Below are positions 11,351 through 20,184 of a stretch of 64,000 nt of DNA, piece after piece. The DNA is taken from contig NC_088319.1 of assembly GCF_910592395.1 (NCBI RefSeq), forward strand, positions 9,114,001 through 9,178,000, given 5' to 3'. The stretch comes from Lineus longissimus (lineage: Eukaryota > Nemertea > Pilidiophora > Heteronemertea > Lineidae). Under the pieces are notes generated by a model. It made no database searches, was not told where the DNA came from, and worked only from the letters and a program-made list of their open reading frames with translations. The position numbers and the translations under genes were made by a program. Every line of letters begins with the position of its first letter. Position 1 is the stretch's first letter.

Positions 11351-11355
11351 GAGTT
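11351..11355. repeat. LTR retrotransposon target duplication (left)
   Basis: GAGTT directly precedes the TG of the left LTR. The same five bases follow the CA of the right LTR at 15909-15913. A 5-bp duplication is typical of Ty3/gypsy integration. Confidence 0.9.
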
Positions 11356-11978
11356 TGTAAAGGTTCGCACGATAAAACAGACTCGACACGTTCAGTCAGG
11401 TACAGGTGTCTTTAATAACTCAATGGAGGAACTGCAAATATAATAGAAGTGGGATTACAATTTAATCAACATATCTAACACAGATCAATGACTCCACACT
11501 ATATCATCCTTATTACAATACATCAAACAGCCAAGCACCAGGCTTATATCATCATAATCAAACTATATCAAACAGCCTAGAAACCAGGCTTATCATCCAA
11601 ATCACAATATATCAAACAGCCTAGAAACCAGGCTTATCATCCGAATCACAATATATCAAACAGCCTAGAAACCAGGCTTATCATCTGAATCACAATATAT
11701 CAAACACGAATACAATGTTAACTTTTGAACAAACTTACCCCACAACTTCGTTCTACCATAATATACATCCTACCATTCTAAACTCCACCCTACTACTGAC
11801 TAAAGCTAAAACTCCAACCTTAAAACCTACTTAAAACATATTTACACAACAACGCACTCACCCAATAACTCAGTCACACAATAGCACCATTCAACTCTTA
11901 AAATACCCTATATACACCATTCAACTATTACAACACCATAATTATTCACCATGGTCGGTCATCGGTCAATTCGTTACA
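11356..11978 (-). repeat. LTR, left copy (3' LTR of the element)
   Basis: This 623-bp terminal repeat starts TGTAAAGGTTCGCACG and ends CAATTCGTTACA. It contains three to four internal direct repeats of about 45 bp with core ACAGCCTAGAAACCAGGC (11565-11700). It matches 15286-15908 with a single visible difference. Confidence 0.92.
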
Positions 11979-12057
11979 TATCCCCCATCTCAGGGGAAAA
12001 AAGGGGATCTCAAAAAGATTCAACTTTTTCGCAGAATTCAGATTCGAGACAGTTTCT

Positions 12058-14718
12058 CTAAGTCCGACTAAGGTAATCAGCTCCTACGTTGTCAACCCCC
12101 CTAATGGCTCTCACATTGAACCGATAGGGCTGCAACAACAGTGCCCACCTCATGAGTCTACTGTTACTAGCCTTGTTTCTTTTCAGAAACGTCAGAGGTT
12201 GGTGATCTGTCTCCAAAATGAACTCAACTCCATATAGATACCTGTGGAACTTGTGAACACCCCACACCACCGCTAAGCACTCCAACTCAACAGTTGCATA
12301 GTTCTGTTCTCTGGGCAGTAACTTTTTACTGGCATAGGCAATGGGTAACTTCACGCCATCCACTACTTGCAGCAGCACAGCACCAAGTCCCTTGTCAGAC
12401 GCGTCTGTCCGAAGAATAAACATCTCATTCAATGCTGGTAGTCTCAGAATGGGCTTTGAACAAAGCGCCCGTTTCAACTTGCGAAAGGCTGTTTCCTGAA
12501 CTTCGGACCATCCAACTTTATTTGGTTGTCCCTTCTTTGTCAAGTCCGTAAGTGGTGATGCCAATTCGGAGTAATGAGGTATGAACTTCCGGTAGAATCC
12601 AGACAAGCCCAGGAAAGACCGAACCTTTACATGAACTCTCACCGGATCTGACGTGGTCAATCGGACATCATGACTCAACACTGTAGTCCTCCCTGGTGAA
12701 TCAGTTAGTACATCTTGATAGCTACACAGTATCTCCTTTACCTCCTCAATCTGTTCTGGCCTCAAATCACCACAGATGTGGACATCTTCCATGGTTTCAC
12801 CCACTTTGTCCACCACTTGGTCCTCTAACCTTGGTAGCTGAGTCTCTACCTCTGGGGGTTCTGCCTCAACACTCTCTAAAACCACAGCGCACTGCTCTTC
12901 TCCATCCTCCACTACAACTGCAACTTGATCTCGTGCACGTGGAATATATTGCTTCAACGTGTTTATGTGGAAGGTCCTCTCTTTCCCATCCATCATCAGT
13001 CTATAGTCCATGGCATTAATCTTCTTAACAACCTTGTAAGGGCCTCGCCATTGCATCAGCAGCTTGTTGGCGTTAATGGGTAACAGTACCAACGCCTCAT
13101 CACCCTCACTCATCTGGCGTACTCTAGTGCGCTTGTCAAAATACTGCTTCTGTTTCTTGGCTGCCCCCTTCAGATTGTCTTGTGCCAACTTCAATGTCTC
13201 CTCCAGACGGTTCCTCAGATCGAACACGTACTGGTATGTAGTTTTCACCTCCTGGTCCAAGTCCTCTTGTGACCATAACTGTCTAAGTATAGACAGTGGT
13301 CCCCGCACTGACCGTCCGTACAGGAGTTCAAATGGGGAAAATCCGGTACTATCTTGCGGAACTTCTCGGTAGGCAAATAGCAGAGGGTTGATATATCTAT
13401 CCCAATCCTTCGGACGCTCAGCACACATTTTCTTGAGCATCTGCTTGAGCGTTCCATTGAACTTCTCCACTAAGCCATTACACTGGGGATGGTATGGTGT
13501 AGTTGTAGTTCGCTGGAAAGATAGTAGTCTGCTCACTTCCTTCATCAAATCAGCGATAAACTGCGAACCTAAGTCGGTCAGTATTTCTTCAGCCACACCC
13601 AGTCGACTGTAAATATCAACTAAAGCCTCCGCCACCCGTTCTGTCTCAATCTTAGGTAGTGCGATTGCTTCCGGGTACCTGGTTGCGTAGTCCATGAATG
13701 TAAGGATGTAGCGGTTGCCTCTGTCAGTTGGCGGAAACAGGGGTCCAATCAAATCCAGAGCCACACGCTCAAAAGGTGAACCCATCAACGGCATCTTTCC
13801 TAGTGGTACCTTTAGAACCCTGCCCTTCGGGATAAAGCGCTGGCATAGGTGACAGGAACGGCAGTAACGAGTCACTTCTGACTGTATCCCAGGCCAGTAG
13901 AACTCGTCCAATACTCGATGATAGGTCTTCCTGCGGCCTAAATGCCCTGCCATGAGAGAGTCATGGGCCAAGTACATCACCTTGACACGGAACTTCACTG
14001 GCAGCTGTCCCTCAGCTCTCATACTTGCTGCTGCAAGTCGAGTATGACAAAACCTGGCTATGTGACCAATTTTACCACAGTAGTTACATTTCCTCGTATC
14101 CTTATAAAAGCTACCCTGTTTCTGACCAAATGATGAATCTGATCTGTTTCCAGCACTGTTAGCAGTTGGAGTGTTCCTCAAAGAGACCTGCTTTACTTGT
14201 TCAGGCTGCCTGGGATCTGGCCCGACCGTTGCTCTAGGCCGGTAAAGAATATTCAGGATGTTACCTCCCCTTGCCTCTCTGTACTAATCAGCTAATATTG
14301 CCATACCCTTGACAGAGTTTGGGACTCTCTCCCGTAAGAATAGCTTTAACTCTGGTGCACAGACACGGAGAAACTGTTCTCGCATAAACAGGTCAACGAT
14401 TCCCTCAAAAGTTGCACTCGCTTTCGCCAACTCCTGCCATCGGTCTAAATAGTTCCTTAGGCGAGTGGTAAACTGTCCAAAGGTTTCCCCTGCGTCTGGC
14501 TTGGCTGACCGAAACCTCTTCTGAAAACCATCCACGGTCAAATCAAAACGGACCAACAGCGCCTCCTTCAACTTCTGGAAATCCATGGCCTCAGTCGATG
14601 AGAGGCGGGAGTAGACCTCTAATGCTTTTCCCTTCAGCAGGGCCCCAAGATTTACACCCCATTGGTCTTTGTCCCACGATTGGGCCTCTGCATAATACCC
14701 CACTTTCAAAATTTGTAA
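12058..14718 (-). pseudogene. gag-pol of the Gmr1-like retrotransposon (stop codon, PR and RT deleted)
   Basis: One frame runs from about 14718 to 12058, broken by a single TAG at 14284-14286. The upstream 140 codons are a SCAN-like gag capsid segment (YYAEAQSWDKDQWG, LLKGKALEVYSRLS). After the TAG come a zinc knuckle (CNYCGKIGHIARFC), an integrase HHCC finger (HDSLMAGH, CRSCHLC), a D,D-35-E core (VALDLIGPL, ILTDLGSQF, NGLVEKFN), a GPY/F module (WRGPYKV) and RNase H (LRTDASDKG, ELECLAVVW, LETDHQPL). No protease lies between knuckle and integrase. After DPVRV the frame jumps to VRSFLGLSGFYRKFIP, so the RT palm is missing by an in-frame deletion. The gag N-terminus is not open upstream of 14718. 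The family's full pol would be several hundred residues longer. Confidence 0.85.
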
Positions 14719-15285
14719 CTAAAGATGTGGGTTCCTCTTAACACACCAACATTACATAAATAGCGTACAAAATTCAAATCAAAACGCAGGGTGGTCACGT
14801 CTTTCAATCTCCAGTTAAAATAGTTTTAAATATATGCAGCAATTATGAAATATTATACACCTCTCTGCCCCAATACAAACACATACAAGATGAAATAATG
14901 ATATCACACGTTATAACACACCATGTTCAATCAAGGACTACACAATTAGGCACAGTCTGATCCTCCAATGTCCGGCCAACCTCCGAGTCCTGCTGCATCC
15001 GTTTCAAACCTGATGTACTATTAGCAGATGTTAACGATATCGTTGCGCGCGCTTAGGAAGCCAGCACCCTCGAGGTCACCGGTTACTGAACTCCAATCAT
15101 AACACACTGTGATCGAACACTCCGAACTTGGACCCTTGCCACCGTAAGTTGTGATCGACTTGGAATCCTGATTTGCATGTATAAAGTGATACGTAAGCTA
15201 CTCCTCATATACCAATGACGTGATGTAGCCTATTGTCGTGACCGCATGGTGTTGACATCGCAGAGAGGTCCTGGGAAGGTCGCCA
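14719..15285 (-). other. 5' leader of the LTR retrotransposon
   Basis: This is the region between the 5' LTR and the surviving gag frame on the minus strand. It begins with the primer-binding-site-like TGGCGACCTTCCCAGG next to the LTR. It is closed by stops in the gag frame (TAG at 14719-14721), so the start of gag has been lost or is shifted. Confidence 0.6.
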
Positions 15286-15908
15286 TGTAAAGGTTCGCAC
15301 GATAAAACAGACTCGACACGTTCAGTCAGGTACAGGTGTCTTTAATAACTCAATGGAGGAACTGCAAATATAATAGAAGTGGGATTACAATTTAATCAAC
15401 ATATCTAACACAGATCAATGACTCCACACTATATCATCCTTATTACAATACATCAAACAGCCAAGCACCAGGCTTATATCATCATAATCAAACTATATCA
15501 AACAGCCTAGAAACCAGGCTTATCATCCAAATCACAATATATCAAACAGCCTAGAAACCAGGCTTATCATCCGAATCACAATATATCAAACAGCCTAGAA
15601 ACCAGGCTTATCATCTGAATCACAATATATCAAACACGAATACAATGTTAACTTTTGAACAAACTTACCCCACAACTTCGTTCTACCATAATATACATCC
15701 TACCATTCTAAACTCCACCCTACTACTGAATAAAGCTAAAACTCCAACCTTAAAACCTACTTAAAACATATTTACACAACAACGCACTCACCCAATAACT
15801 CAGTCACACAATAGCACCATTCAACTCTTAAAATACCCTATATACACCATTCAACTATTACAACACCATAATTATTCACCATGGTCGGTCATCGGTCAAT
15901 TCGTTACA
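15286..15908 (-). repeat. LTR, right copy (5' LTR of the element)
   Basis: This is the second copy of the 623-bp LTR, followed by the GAGTT duplication at 15909-15913. It would contain the promoter for minus-strand transcription of gag-pol. The near identity with the left LTR dates the insertion as recent. Confidence 0.92.
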
Positions 15909-15913
15909 GAGTT

Positions 15914-16620
15914 GAATGGAAACAACCAATTTGGAACCAAAAACTACTGTCCTTATTAAAGAGGTTGTCCTCAATAGAAAGGTGTCCACAAAAAGTAGGT
16001 CCACTGTATATGAAAGTACAAACCCTGGTACATGTAGTGACATCATCTACTCCTCGATGTGGACACCTGCAAATGCAGCGACAATGTCACATCAGTTATT
16101 TAATTCATCGTCCTTTGTGCAGATGGCACCACCCATCAAACATGTTGGTGACGAATAGTGTCGCAGCATTTCGTCACCGAGCTTTCACGAAAATGCACTG
16201 TCATTCATTCAGCCATAAGTGTAAGACTGTAGGGTTGTTTTCAACCAAAACATGTTCGAAATGTGTCAAGCATTCGGAACACCCAAAGACTGATTAGAGA
16301 AGTCAAAATTGAATGGAAACAACCAATTTGGAACCAAAACTAGTGTCCTTATTGGAAAGGTTGTCTTTAATAGAGAGGTGTCTACTAACGGAGGTTCCAC
16401 TGTATATAATGTAGGAACCCTGGTTGTGACATTGTCCACTCCTCCAGCTGCACACCACCAAATCCACAACAATGTCACACCAGTTATTTAGTTCATCATG
16501 CTTATGGTCATTGTACTTTCATCTTATGTAAAATGTAACTTTTTACACGGTTTCAATAAACGATTTGTAATTTGTAATTTGTAAATTATAAATTTCACTA
16601 ATAATTTGACGCCGCCAATT
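15914..16620. repeat. Two tandem copies of a ~390-bp unit with a poly(A)-signal-like end
   Basis: The block GAATGGAAACAACCAATTTG begins near 15914 and recurs near 16312. Each copy is followed by matching 'gtccttatt', 'gaggtgtc', 'tccactgtatat' and 'gtcaca-cagttattta' blocks. A related AACAGAGAGGTGTCC piece lies left of the LTR element at about 11316, so the LTR element jumped into this repeat. The right end reads TTCAATAAACG followed by (TTTGTAA)n, which resembles the 3' end of a polyadenylated or LINE-like transcript. No protein is recognised. Confidence 0.5.
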
Positions 16621-16690
16621 CCACTGGTCTTCGAAATACGTAAGCTACACTGTTGACGACTATGACACTCCTCACAAACCACATTGTGAA

Positions 16691-16777
16691 TCAGACGCCG
16701 ATAGGCTTGTTTTCATTCATGTCATCTGTAGCATCTTCTTCATAGGCTGGATTTTCAATTTCCATGACATTCTTCAT
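16691..16777 (-). pseudogene. Probable 5' end of the split Polinton membrane-protein gene
   Basis: This frame of 28 codons starts at AAATAAATG, the standard start context of this element, and is acidic (EIENPAYEEDATDDMNENKP). It ends at a TGA within a few bases of the insertion boundary. The next Polinton gene in the series, 6146-7588, lacks a start codon and begins at the other boundary. The simplest reading is one gene cut in two by the 9.1-kb insertion, with some junction bases lost or added. It could instead be an independent micro-gene. Confidence 0.45.
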
Positions 16778-16782
16778 TTATT

Positions 16783-17178
16783 TTATAAAAATTTTGATAG
16801 TGCAGCTGATCCAATAACACTTGCTGCAATATAGGCTTGTTCATAATTTTTCTGAGAAGAACTAGGTTTATAATAATGAGACAAAGTTGGTTCAGGATGG
16901 ATGCTGTCATACTGTCGAATAGAATCTTTCACGTCTAACATGTCTGATTGTGCTTGATGTTTTTTCTGTCGTTGTTCTGCAAGGAAGTCAAGATGTTTAA
17001 TTCTATTGTGTGACCATGTTGCTGACTATTTTTGTAATTTTTCGCTTGCTAAATGGTGTCTTTTACGCTCTTCTGCAGCATTCTGCGCATCAAATGCGTG
17101 GAACATGGCATTCCCCCCAACGAAAGCAGTCGCATTAGCTACTGCTCCAAAAATTGTCGTTAAAATTATTCCAGCCAT
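16783..17178 (-). pseudogene. Conserved Polinton small protein with in-frame TAG
   Basis: There are 131 codons from ATG (preceded by TTTTATAAAATAA) to TAA at 16783. One internal TAG, after ASEKLQK, is the only interruption, and the frame continues SATWSHNRIKHLDFLAEQRQ. The first 25 residues are hydrophobic (MAGIILTTIFGAVANATAFVG) and look like a membrane anchor. The middle is charged and helical, and the C-terminus has PEPTLSHYYKPSS. This layout, MAGI-type hydrophobic N-terminus, basic helix with a W, then 'P.lS.YY.PS', recurs in small proteins of adintovirus-like elements, as far as I recall them. The function is unknown. The TAG is most simply a nonsense mutation. Confidence 0.6.
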
Positions 17179-17200
17179 TTATTTTATAAAAATTTTGTTA
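17179..17200 (-). promoter_or_regulatory. Start-proximal TATAAAATAAATG promoter-like motif
   Basis: Reading toward the gene at 17178, the sequence is AAAATTTTTATAAAATAA directly abutting ATG. The same arrangement precedes 16777, and close variants precede 5466, 6156, 17497, 18437, 19118, 20146, 20185(+), 21600 and 22853. A TATA-like element only about 5-10 bases from the ATG implies a very short leader. The TAAATG core resembles poxvirus late promoters. That functional comparison is inference. Confidence 0.55.
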
Positions 17201-17205
17201 AAAAA

Positions 17206-17226
17206 GGGCTAGCAAATTGCTAGCCC
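17206..17226. terminator. Intergenic palindrome
   Basis: This is a perfect inverted repeat, GGGCTAGCA / TGCTAGCCC, around AAT. It lies between the end of the minus-strand gene 17261-17497 and the promoter of the next gene. The position fits a 3'-end or termination signal. A CGAGCGTAGCGAG motif sits beside it at about 17238-17252. Confidence 0.55.
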
Positions 17227-17260
17227 TGAGTACTCCTGCGAGCGTAGCGAGTAGCCCTTT

Positions 17261-17497
17261 TTAATTAGTGATATTATGAGGCAAACCGTGCTTTTCCAGA
17301 AATCCTTTCGTAATAATAGCAAGTGACACTGCACCAGTTAGCTTAACTGCCTCCATTAGGTCAGGTTTACTAGGATCACCAATATTTGACTTTAATAGCT
17401 TTTTAGCAGCCATTCCATAGCCAACAACAAGTGCTGCTAAAACTGCAGAATGGTAAATTGTGTTTCCAATATTTTTCGTATCGATCACTGTGCTCAT
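17261..17497 (-). CDS. Small Polinton membrane protein
   Basis: This 78-residue protein has a hydrophobic segment at about residues 15-32 (AVLAALVVGYGMAAKKLL) and a second weaker one at about 50-65 (AVKLTGAVSLAIITKGFL), consistent with two membrane passes. It starts in an AAATAAATG context and ends before the palindrome at 17206-17226. It lies in the run of small genes between the packaging ATPase and the split membrane-protein gene. I do not recognise the family. Holin-like or virion-membrane roles are possible but unsupported. Confidence 0.6.
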   Translation of the reverse strand: MSTVIDTKNIGNTIYHSAVLAALVVGYGMAAKKLLKSNIGDPSKPDLMEAVKLTGAVSLAIITKGFLEKHGLPHNITN

Positions 17498-17524
17498 TTA
17501 TTTATGAAAAAGTTTTTTTAAAAT

Positions 17525-17827
17525 TTATAAGATCAGATTGTCAGATTTTTGTTTAGTTTTTTTATGTAAAGTAGGTGACTCCTCAATACTCGCAGAATTA
17601 GGTGATGAATTTTTGGAATAGAACCAAACAAAACCTGCTAAGGTGATTCCACTTATCAATATTAAAGGATATTCGTAAAGTAGTTTGTAGATTGTGTGAT
17701 GTCTTGTTGAACAGGCTTCTTCTTTCCTTTATTCAACTGACCTAATTTTTTACCCCATTCAACTCTCTTAGGATTCTTTGGCTTTTCTGCTGTTGTAATT
17801 TCAGCTGTTATCTTTTTCGCCGTTCAT
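17525..17827 (-). pseudogene. Single-pass membrane protein gene of the Polinton, frameshifted
   Basis: From an ATG at 17827 the frame stops after nine codons, but two other frames continue a coherent protein. First comes a basic segment EKPKNPKRVEWGKKLGQLNK, then in the next frame a membrane helix YPLILISGITLAGFVWFY followed by a Ser/Lys-rich tail, ending at TAA 17525. The 'NP.RV..GKkL...N' block followed by one transmembrane helix matches a small protein type I associate with adintovirus-like elements. At least two indels are needed to join the parts, so the gene is dead. It sits between two other small genes in the usual order. Confidence 0.5.
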
Positions 17828-17853
17828 ACCTGTTTATTTTATGAAAAATATTA

Positions 17854-17990
17854 ACGACTATTAATAGTTATTATTAACGACTATTAATAGTTATTATTAA
17901 CGACTATTAATAGTTATTATTAACGACTATTAATAGTTATTATTAACGACTATTAATAGTTATTATTAACGACTATTAATAGTTATTATT
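17854..17990. repeat. 23-bp tandem repeat, about six copies
   Basis: The unit AACGACTATTAATAGTTATTATT is given here by its core AACGACTATTAATAGTTATT. It repeats about six times without visible divergence and abuts the stop of the gene at 17994. Each unit contains the palindrome CTATTAATAG. Its homogeneity suggests recent expansion. Confidence 0.85.
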
Positions 17991-17993
17991 GTC

Positions 17994-18437
17994 TTACTCG
18001 CTCTCACATGTGTCTTCCACTGCTAATTCTGATTTTTCACGCGTCATTGCAGTTTCAGCCGTATTGACTACAATTGTACCTGCAGCTAAAAGTGTTGGGT
18101 TCATATATTGACCCAGTTGTTTTTTTATTTCATGGTTTACTATGATATTGTCATTTAATTTTTCATGTAATTTTTTTTGATCCAAATTTGGAAATACAAT
18201 TTTTACTGCTTGAGTATAACCAAATAGTAAATTAGATACTAAATCATCAGCAATCTGAGTATTATATTTGATTTTATATTCATTATGTAATTTTTCAATA
18301 TTTTTTTGTGAAGCTTTTTTAATCGTAGCCTCAGATGATTTTATTCCTAGTTTATTTAGTAATCCTGATTGATAGTGTGAAAGTAATTCACTTCGCATTT
18401 CACTCTCGCTTCGCTCGTCAACATCATTGTTATTCAT
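17994..18437 (-). CDS. Polinton protein of unknown function
   Basis: This 147-residue protein has an acidic N-terminus (NNNDVDERSESEM), a mostly helical charged middle and a short hydrophobic segment near the C-terminus (NPTLLAAGTIVVNTAETAM). No catalytic motif is seen. The N-terminal ERSE codons carry the dispersed CGAGCGAAGCGAG motif, as does the gene at 4513-4965, so the motif has been accepted in frame in two coding regions. The start context is AAATAAATG. It follows the packaging ATPase gene and abuts a tandem repeat at its 3' end. The family is not recognised. Confidence 0.55.
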   Translation of the reverse strand: MNNNDVDERSESEMRSELLSHYQSGLLNKLGIKSSEATIKKASQKNIEKLHNEYKIKYNTQIADDLVSNLLFGYTQAVKIVFPNLDQKKLHEKLNDNIIVNHEIKKQLGQYMNPTLLAAGTIVVNTAETAMTREKSELAVEDTCESE

Positions 18438-18494
18438 TTATTTATTACAAATTTTTTACTTAATATGCTAAGCTTACGCTCGTAGAAAGTACTT

Positions 18495-19118
18495 CTACGA
18501 ACGAAGTGAGTAATCAAAAGGCATCTTTCTGCGCAGTATAAGCTTCTTTCCTGCATCAATCTGCATCAGAACTGTGTCTTTTTCGCTTTGTGGAATACAT
18601 CGATTTTCTTTGAAAATCTGATCCATAGATAATTGATCATTCATTGTATGAATCACCATGTGTTTACAATTTTCTCTAAAATCTTTTACAACTGCATTAT
18701 ATTTTTGTGTCAAAAGCCACACAGAAATTCCATAATGTCTTCCTGAGAAAGCTAGTTCAGTCAATTTTGTACACTTATTTTTTGATTCCCACAAATTAGC
18801 ACAATCATCAATGATAAATAATGTTTGATGATCTTGACTTTTTAAATTTTCAATCGCATCTTCTAAGCATATATTTAAATCTGTTAGTACTAATTTTGGA
18901 GGGTAAATGTGTATATTTTTATCTTGTGTAATCCATGCTCTATCTTGGTAAGTTTTATTCATCTCAATGGTTGGACAAAATATCACAATGTCATCGAATT
19001 TTTTACGAAATTCTTTTTCAAGTAAATCTAGTATAAAGTAGGTCTTGCCACAATCAGTCATTCCAACAATTAACATATTGAAAGGTGGATCACAATAAAA
19101 TTCATTGTTCATACTCAT
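18495..19118 (-). CDS. A32-like FtsK/HerA-type DNA packaging ATPase
   Basis: This 207-residue P-loop ATPase is predicted to drive packaging of the element's DNA into capsids. A Walker A motif appears near the N-terminus (residues 18-25, GMTDCGKT, after FNMLIV) and a Walker B at about residue 102 (TLFIIDDCAN). A downstream segment, SGRHYGISVWLLTQ, supplies the arginine/sensor-type region typical of the A32 branch, with the usual terminal glutamine. Its length is normal for Polinton ATPases (about 200-250 residues). The frame is intact and the start context is TAAATG. It lies next to the capsid-like gene, the usual morphogenesis neighbourhood. Confidence 0.88.
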   Translation of the reverse strand: MSMNNEFYCDPPFNMLIVGMTDCGKTYFILDLLEKEFRKKFDDIVIFCPTIEMNKTYQDRAWITQDKNIHIYPPKLVLTDLNICLEDAIENLKSQDHQTLFIIDDCANLWESKNKCTKLTELAFSGRHYGISVWLLTQKYNAVVKDFRENCKHMVIHTMNDQLSMDQIFKENRCIPQSEKDTVLMQIDAGKKLILRRKMPFDYSLRS

Positions 19119-19182
19119 TTATTTTTAACATTTTGAAGAAGCAAAAGAATTTAAGATGTGTCAGTCATCAAATTTGATAACA

Positions 19183-19208
19183 CTCAGTTGTCAAATTTGA
19201 CAACTGAG
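19183..19208. terminator. Intergenic palindrome between capsid-like and ATPase genes
   Basis: This is a perfect 13-bp inverted repeat, CTCAGTTGTCAAA / TTTGACAACTGAG, with no loop. It lies downstream of the capsid-like gene (ends 19262) and upstream of the ATPase start (19118). A second short ATCAAATTTGAT palindrome lies next to it at about 19168-19179. Confidence 0.55.
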
Positions 19209-19261
19209 AGAAAATCAGCACATGCGAAATATTTTTGCGGTTAGTGTATAATGCCCTTTAC

Positions 19262-20146
19262 TCATTTATTCTCAAGTCCTACTAATCCATCAGCTACAAT
19301 ATAGACTAGCATGTCATATTCTGTTTCAGTACTTCTGGTAAGTTCAAGTTGTAAACCATGTTTAATATTAGACATTGCAGTTCCAGATCCATGTAAATAG
19401 TTGTCCTCTGTACTTCTCAGATCAATCCACAGAGCATATTTATGATTTTCATAGAATTTTTCGACATCCATCATGCAGTCTTCAGTTTGCTTAAGATCTT
19501 CTGACATATAAAGTCGTTTTACTTCATCAAATTGATTATAGGCTTTCATTCCTGACTTGAATATACAGTGAGAAATTCCTTCTGAAGAAATGGTCACATT
19601 AGTGATGTCTGGATTTTGAAAACTTGTATTTTCGGCATCATACTCATCATATAGATGATCATCAAATATTTCTGACTCAATAGGAATACAATATCTGTCA
19701 CCAAATGCTGTTTTAATAGCATCTTTTCGTTGCTCCTTGTCAATACCTTGCTGAACACGATTTTTCCTTTGTTTTTCTGTCAACCAAAAGTCCTTGAATG
19801 TATTATAAATATAGGCTTTGTCCACTTCACTCATTGTTTTTCCACCCAATTTAGTAGTAATTCTTTCTACAATATTTCGACCATCATTAGCCACAAATCC
19901 AGCTGCTGCAGCATTGGCTGCATTACTTGCTTTTGATGAGGTAGAAAGTTTAAATGTAAGTTTCAAACTTTTAGGAACAATCACTTGTCCTTTTTCAAGC
20001 TGAGGAATTTTCACATAAAGTGTTTCTCCAGGATTCACAGAATTAGGATTGTGAGTAATGACTTCATAATTTCTTTTAGCTTTGAGCCCATTGGCTATTT
20101 TGTTTGATCTATAAGGATCAAGATATTTACCAAATGATGTGTCCAT
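19262..20146 (-). CDS. Short major-capsid-like protein of the Polinton
   Basis: This 294-residue protein begins MDTSFGKYLDPYRS and has an N-terminal strand block (GETLYVKIPQLEKGQVIVP). The middle reads FGDRYCIPIESEIF, and a C-terminal part has PDITNVTISSEGI, HKYALWIDLRSTEDNYLHGSG and LELTRS. The last block resembles the conserved end of capsid proteins in adintovirus-like elements, where 'W.DLR...D..LHGSGR' is common. Double jelly-roll capsid proteins are usually 400-600 residues. Here the segment after RYCIPIESEIF passes quickly to PDITNV, so a central stretch is probably deleted in frame. The position between ATPase and integrase genes and the AAATAAATG-type start support a structural role. 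It might instead be a genuinely compact variant. Confidence 0.6.
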   Translation of the reverse strand: MDTSFGKYLDPYRSNKIANGLKAKRNYEVITHNPNSVNPGETLYVKIPQLEKGQVIVPKSLKLTFKLSTSSKASNAANAAAAGFVANDGRNIVERITTKLGGKTMSEVDKAYIYNTFKDFWLTEKQRKNRVQQGIDKEQRKDAIKTAFGDRYCIPIESEIFDDHLYDEYDAENTSFQNPDITNVTISSEGISHCIFKSGMKAYNQFDEVKRLYMSEDLKQTEDCMMDVEKFYENHKYALWIDLRSTEDNYLHGSGTAMSNIKHGLQLELTRSTETEYDMLVYIVADGLVGLENK

Positions 20147-20184
20147 TTATTTATATTAAAATTTTTTAAAAAAAATTAAAATAA

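Larger units (their letters stand above)
11356..15908 (-). mobile_element. Gmr1-like Ty3/gypsy LTR retrotransposon, internally deleted but recently inserted
   Basis: Two 623-bp LTRs (TGTAAAGG...GTTACA) flank a minus-strand gag-pol and are bordered by a GAGTT duplication. On the coding strand the sequence just inside the 5' LTR is TGGCGACCTTCCCAGG, a primer-binding-site-like start. A purine-rich tract (GAGATGGGGGATA) precedes the 3' LTR. The coding order is zinc knuckle, integrase, RNase H. Integrase upstream of the RT-RNase H region is the unusual order of the Gmr1-like clade. The protease and the RT palm are absent. The total of 4.55 kb is short. The two LTRs differ at one position by eye (11800 C versus 15730 A), so insertion is recent, probably with enzymes supplied by a complete relative. 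Confidence 0.9.
7589..16690. mobile_element. 9.1-kb insertion inside the Polinton (composite; itself carries an LTR retrotransposon)
   Basis: Polinton-type coding sequence stops abruptly at 7588 and resumes near 16691. Between them, base composition and content change, with no Polinton genes and no TAAATG starts. Both boundaries carry ATTCACAATGTG in opposite orientation (7581-7592 and about 16681-16692), which could be short terminal inverted repeats. No clear target duplication was found. About 4.56 kb of the segment is the LTR element at 11356-15908. The remaining 4.5 kb has no recognisable protein but contains local tandem repeats. The class of the outer insertion is unknown. It could be a large non-autonomous DNA element or a rearranged piece of host DNA. 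Confidence 0.55.

Noticed and set aside
12058-14181. Copia-type retrotransposon because integrase comes first
   Set aside because: The GPY/F module, the HHCC integrase style and RNase H similarity are Ty3/gypsy; integrase-first order is known from Gmr1-like Ty3/gypsy elements.
17854-17990. CRISPR-like array
   Set aside because: The units are contiguous with no spacers; this is a plain tandem repeat in a eukaryotic genome.
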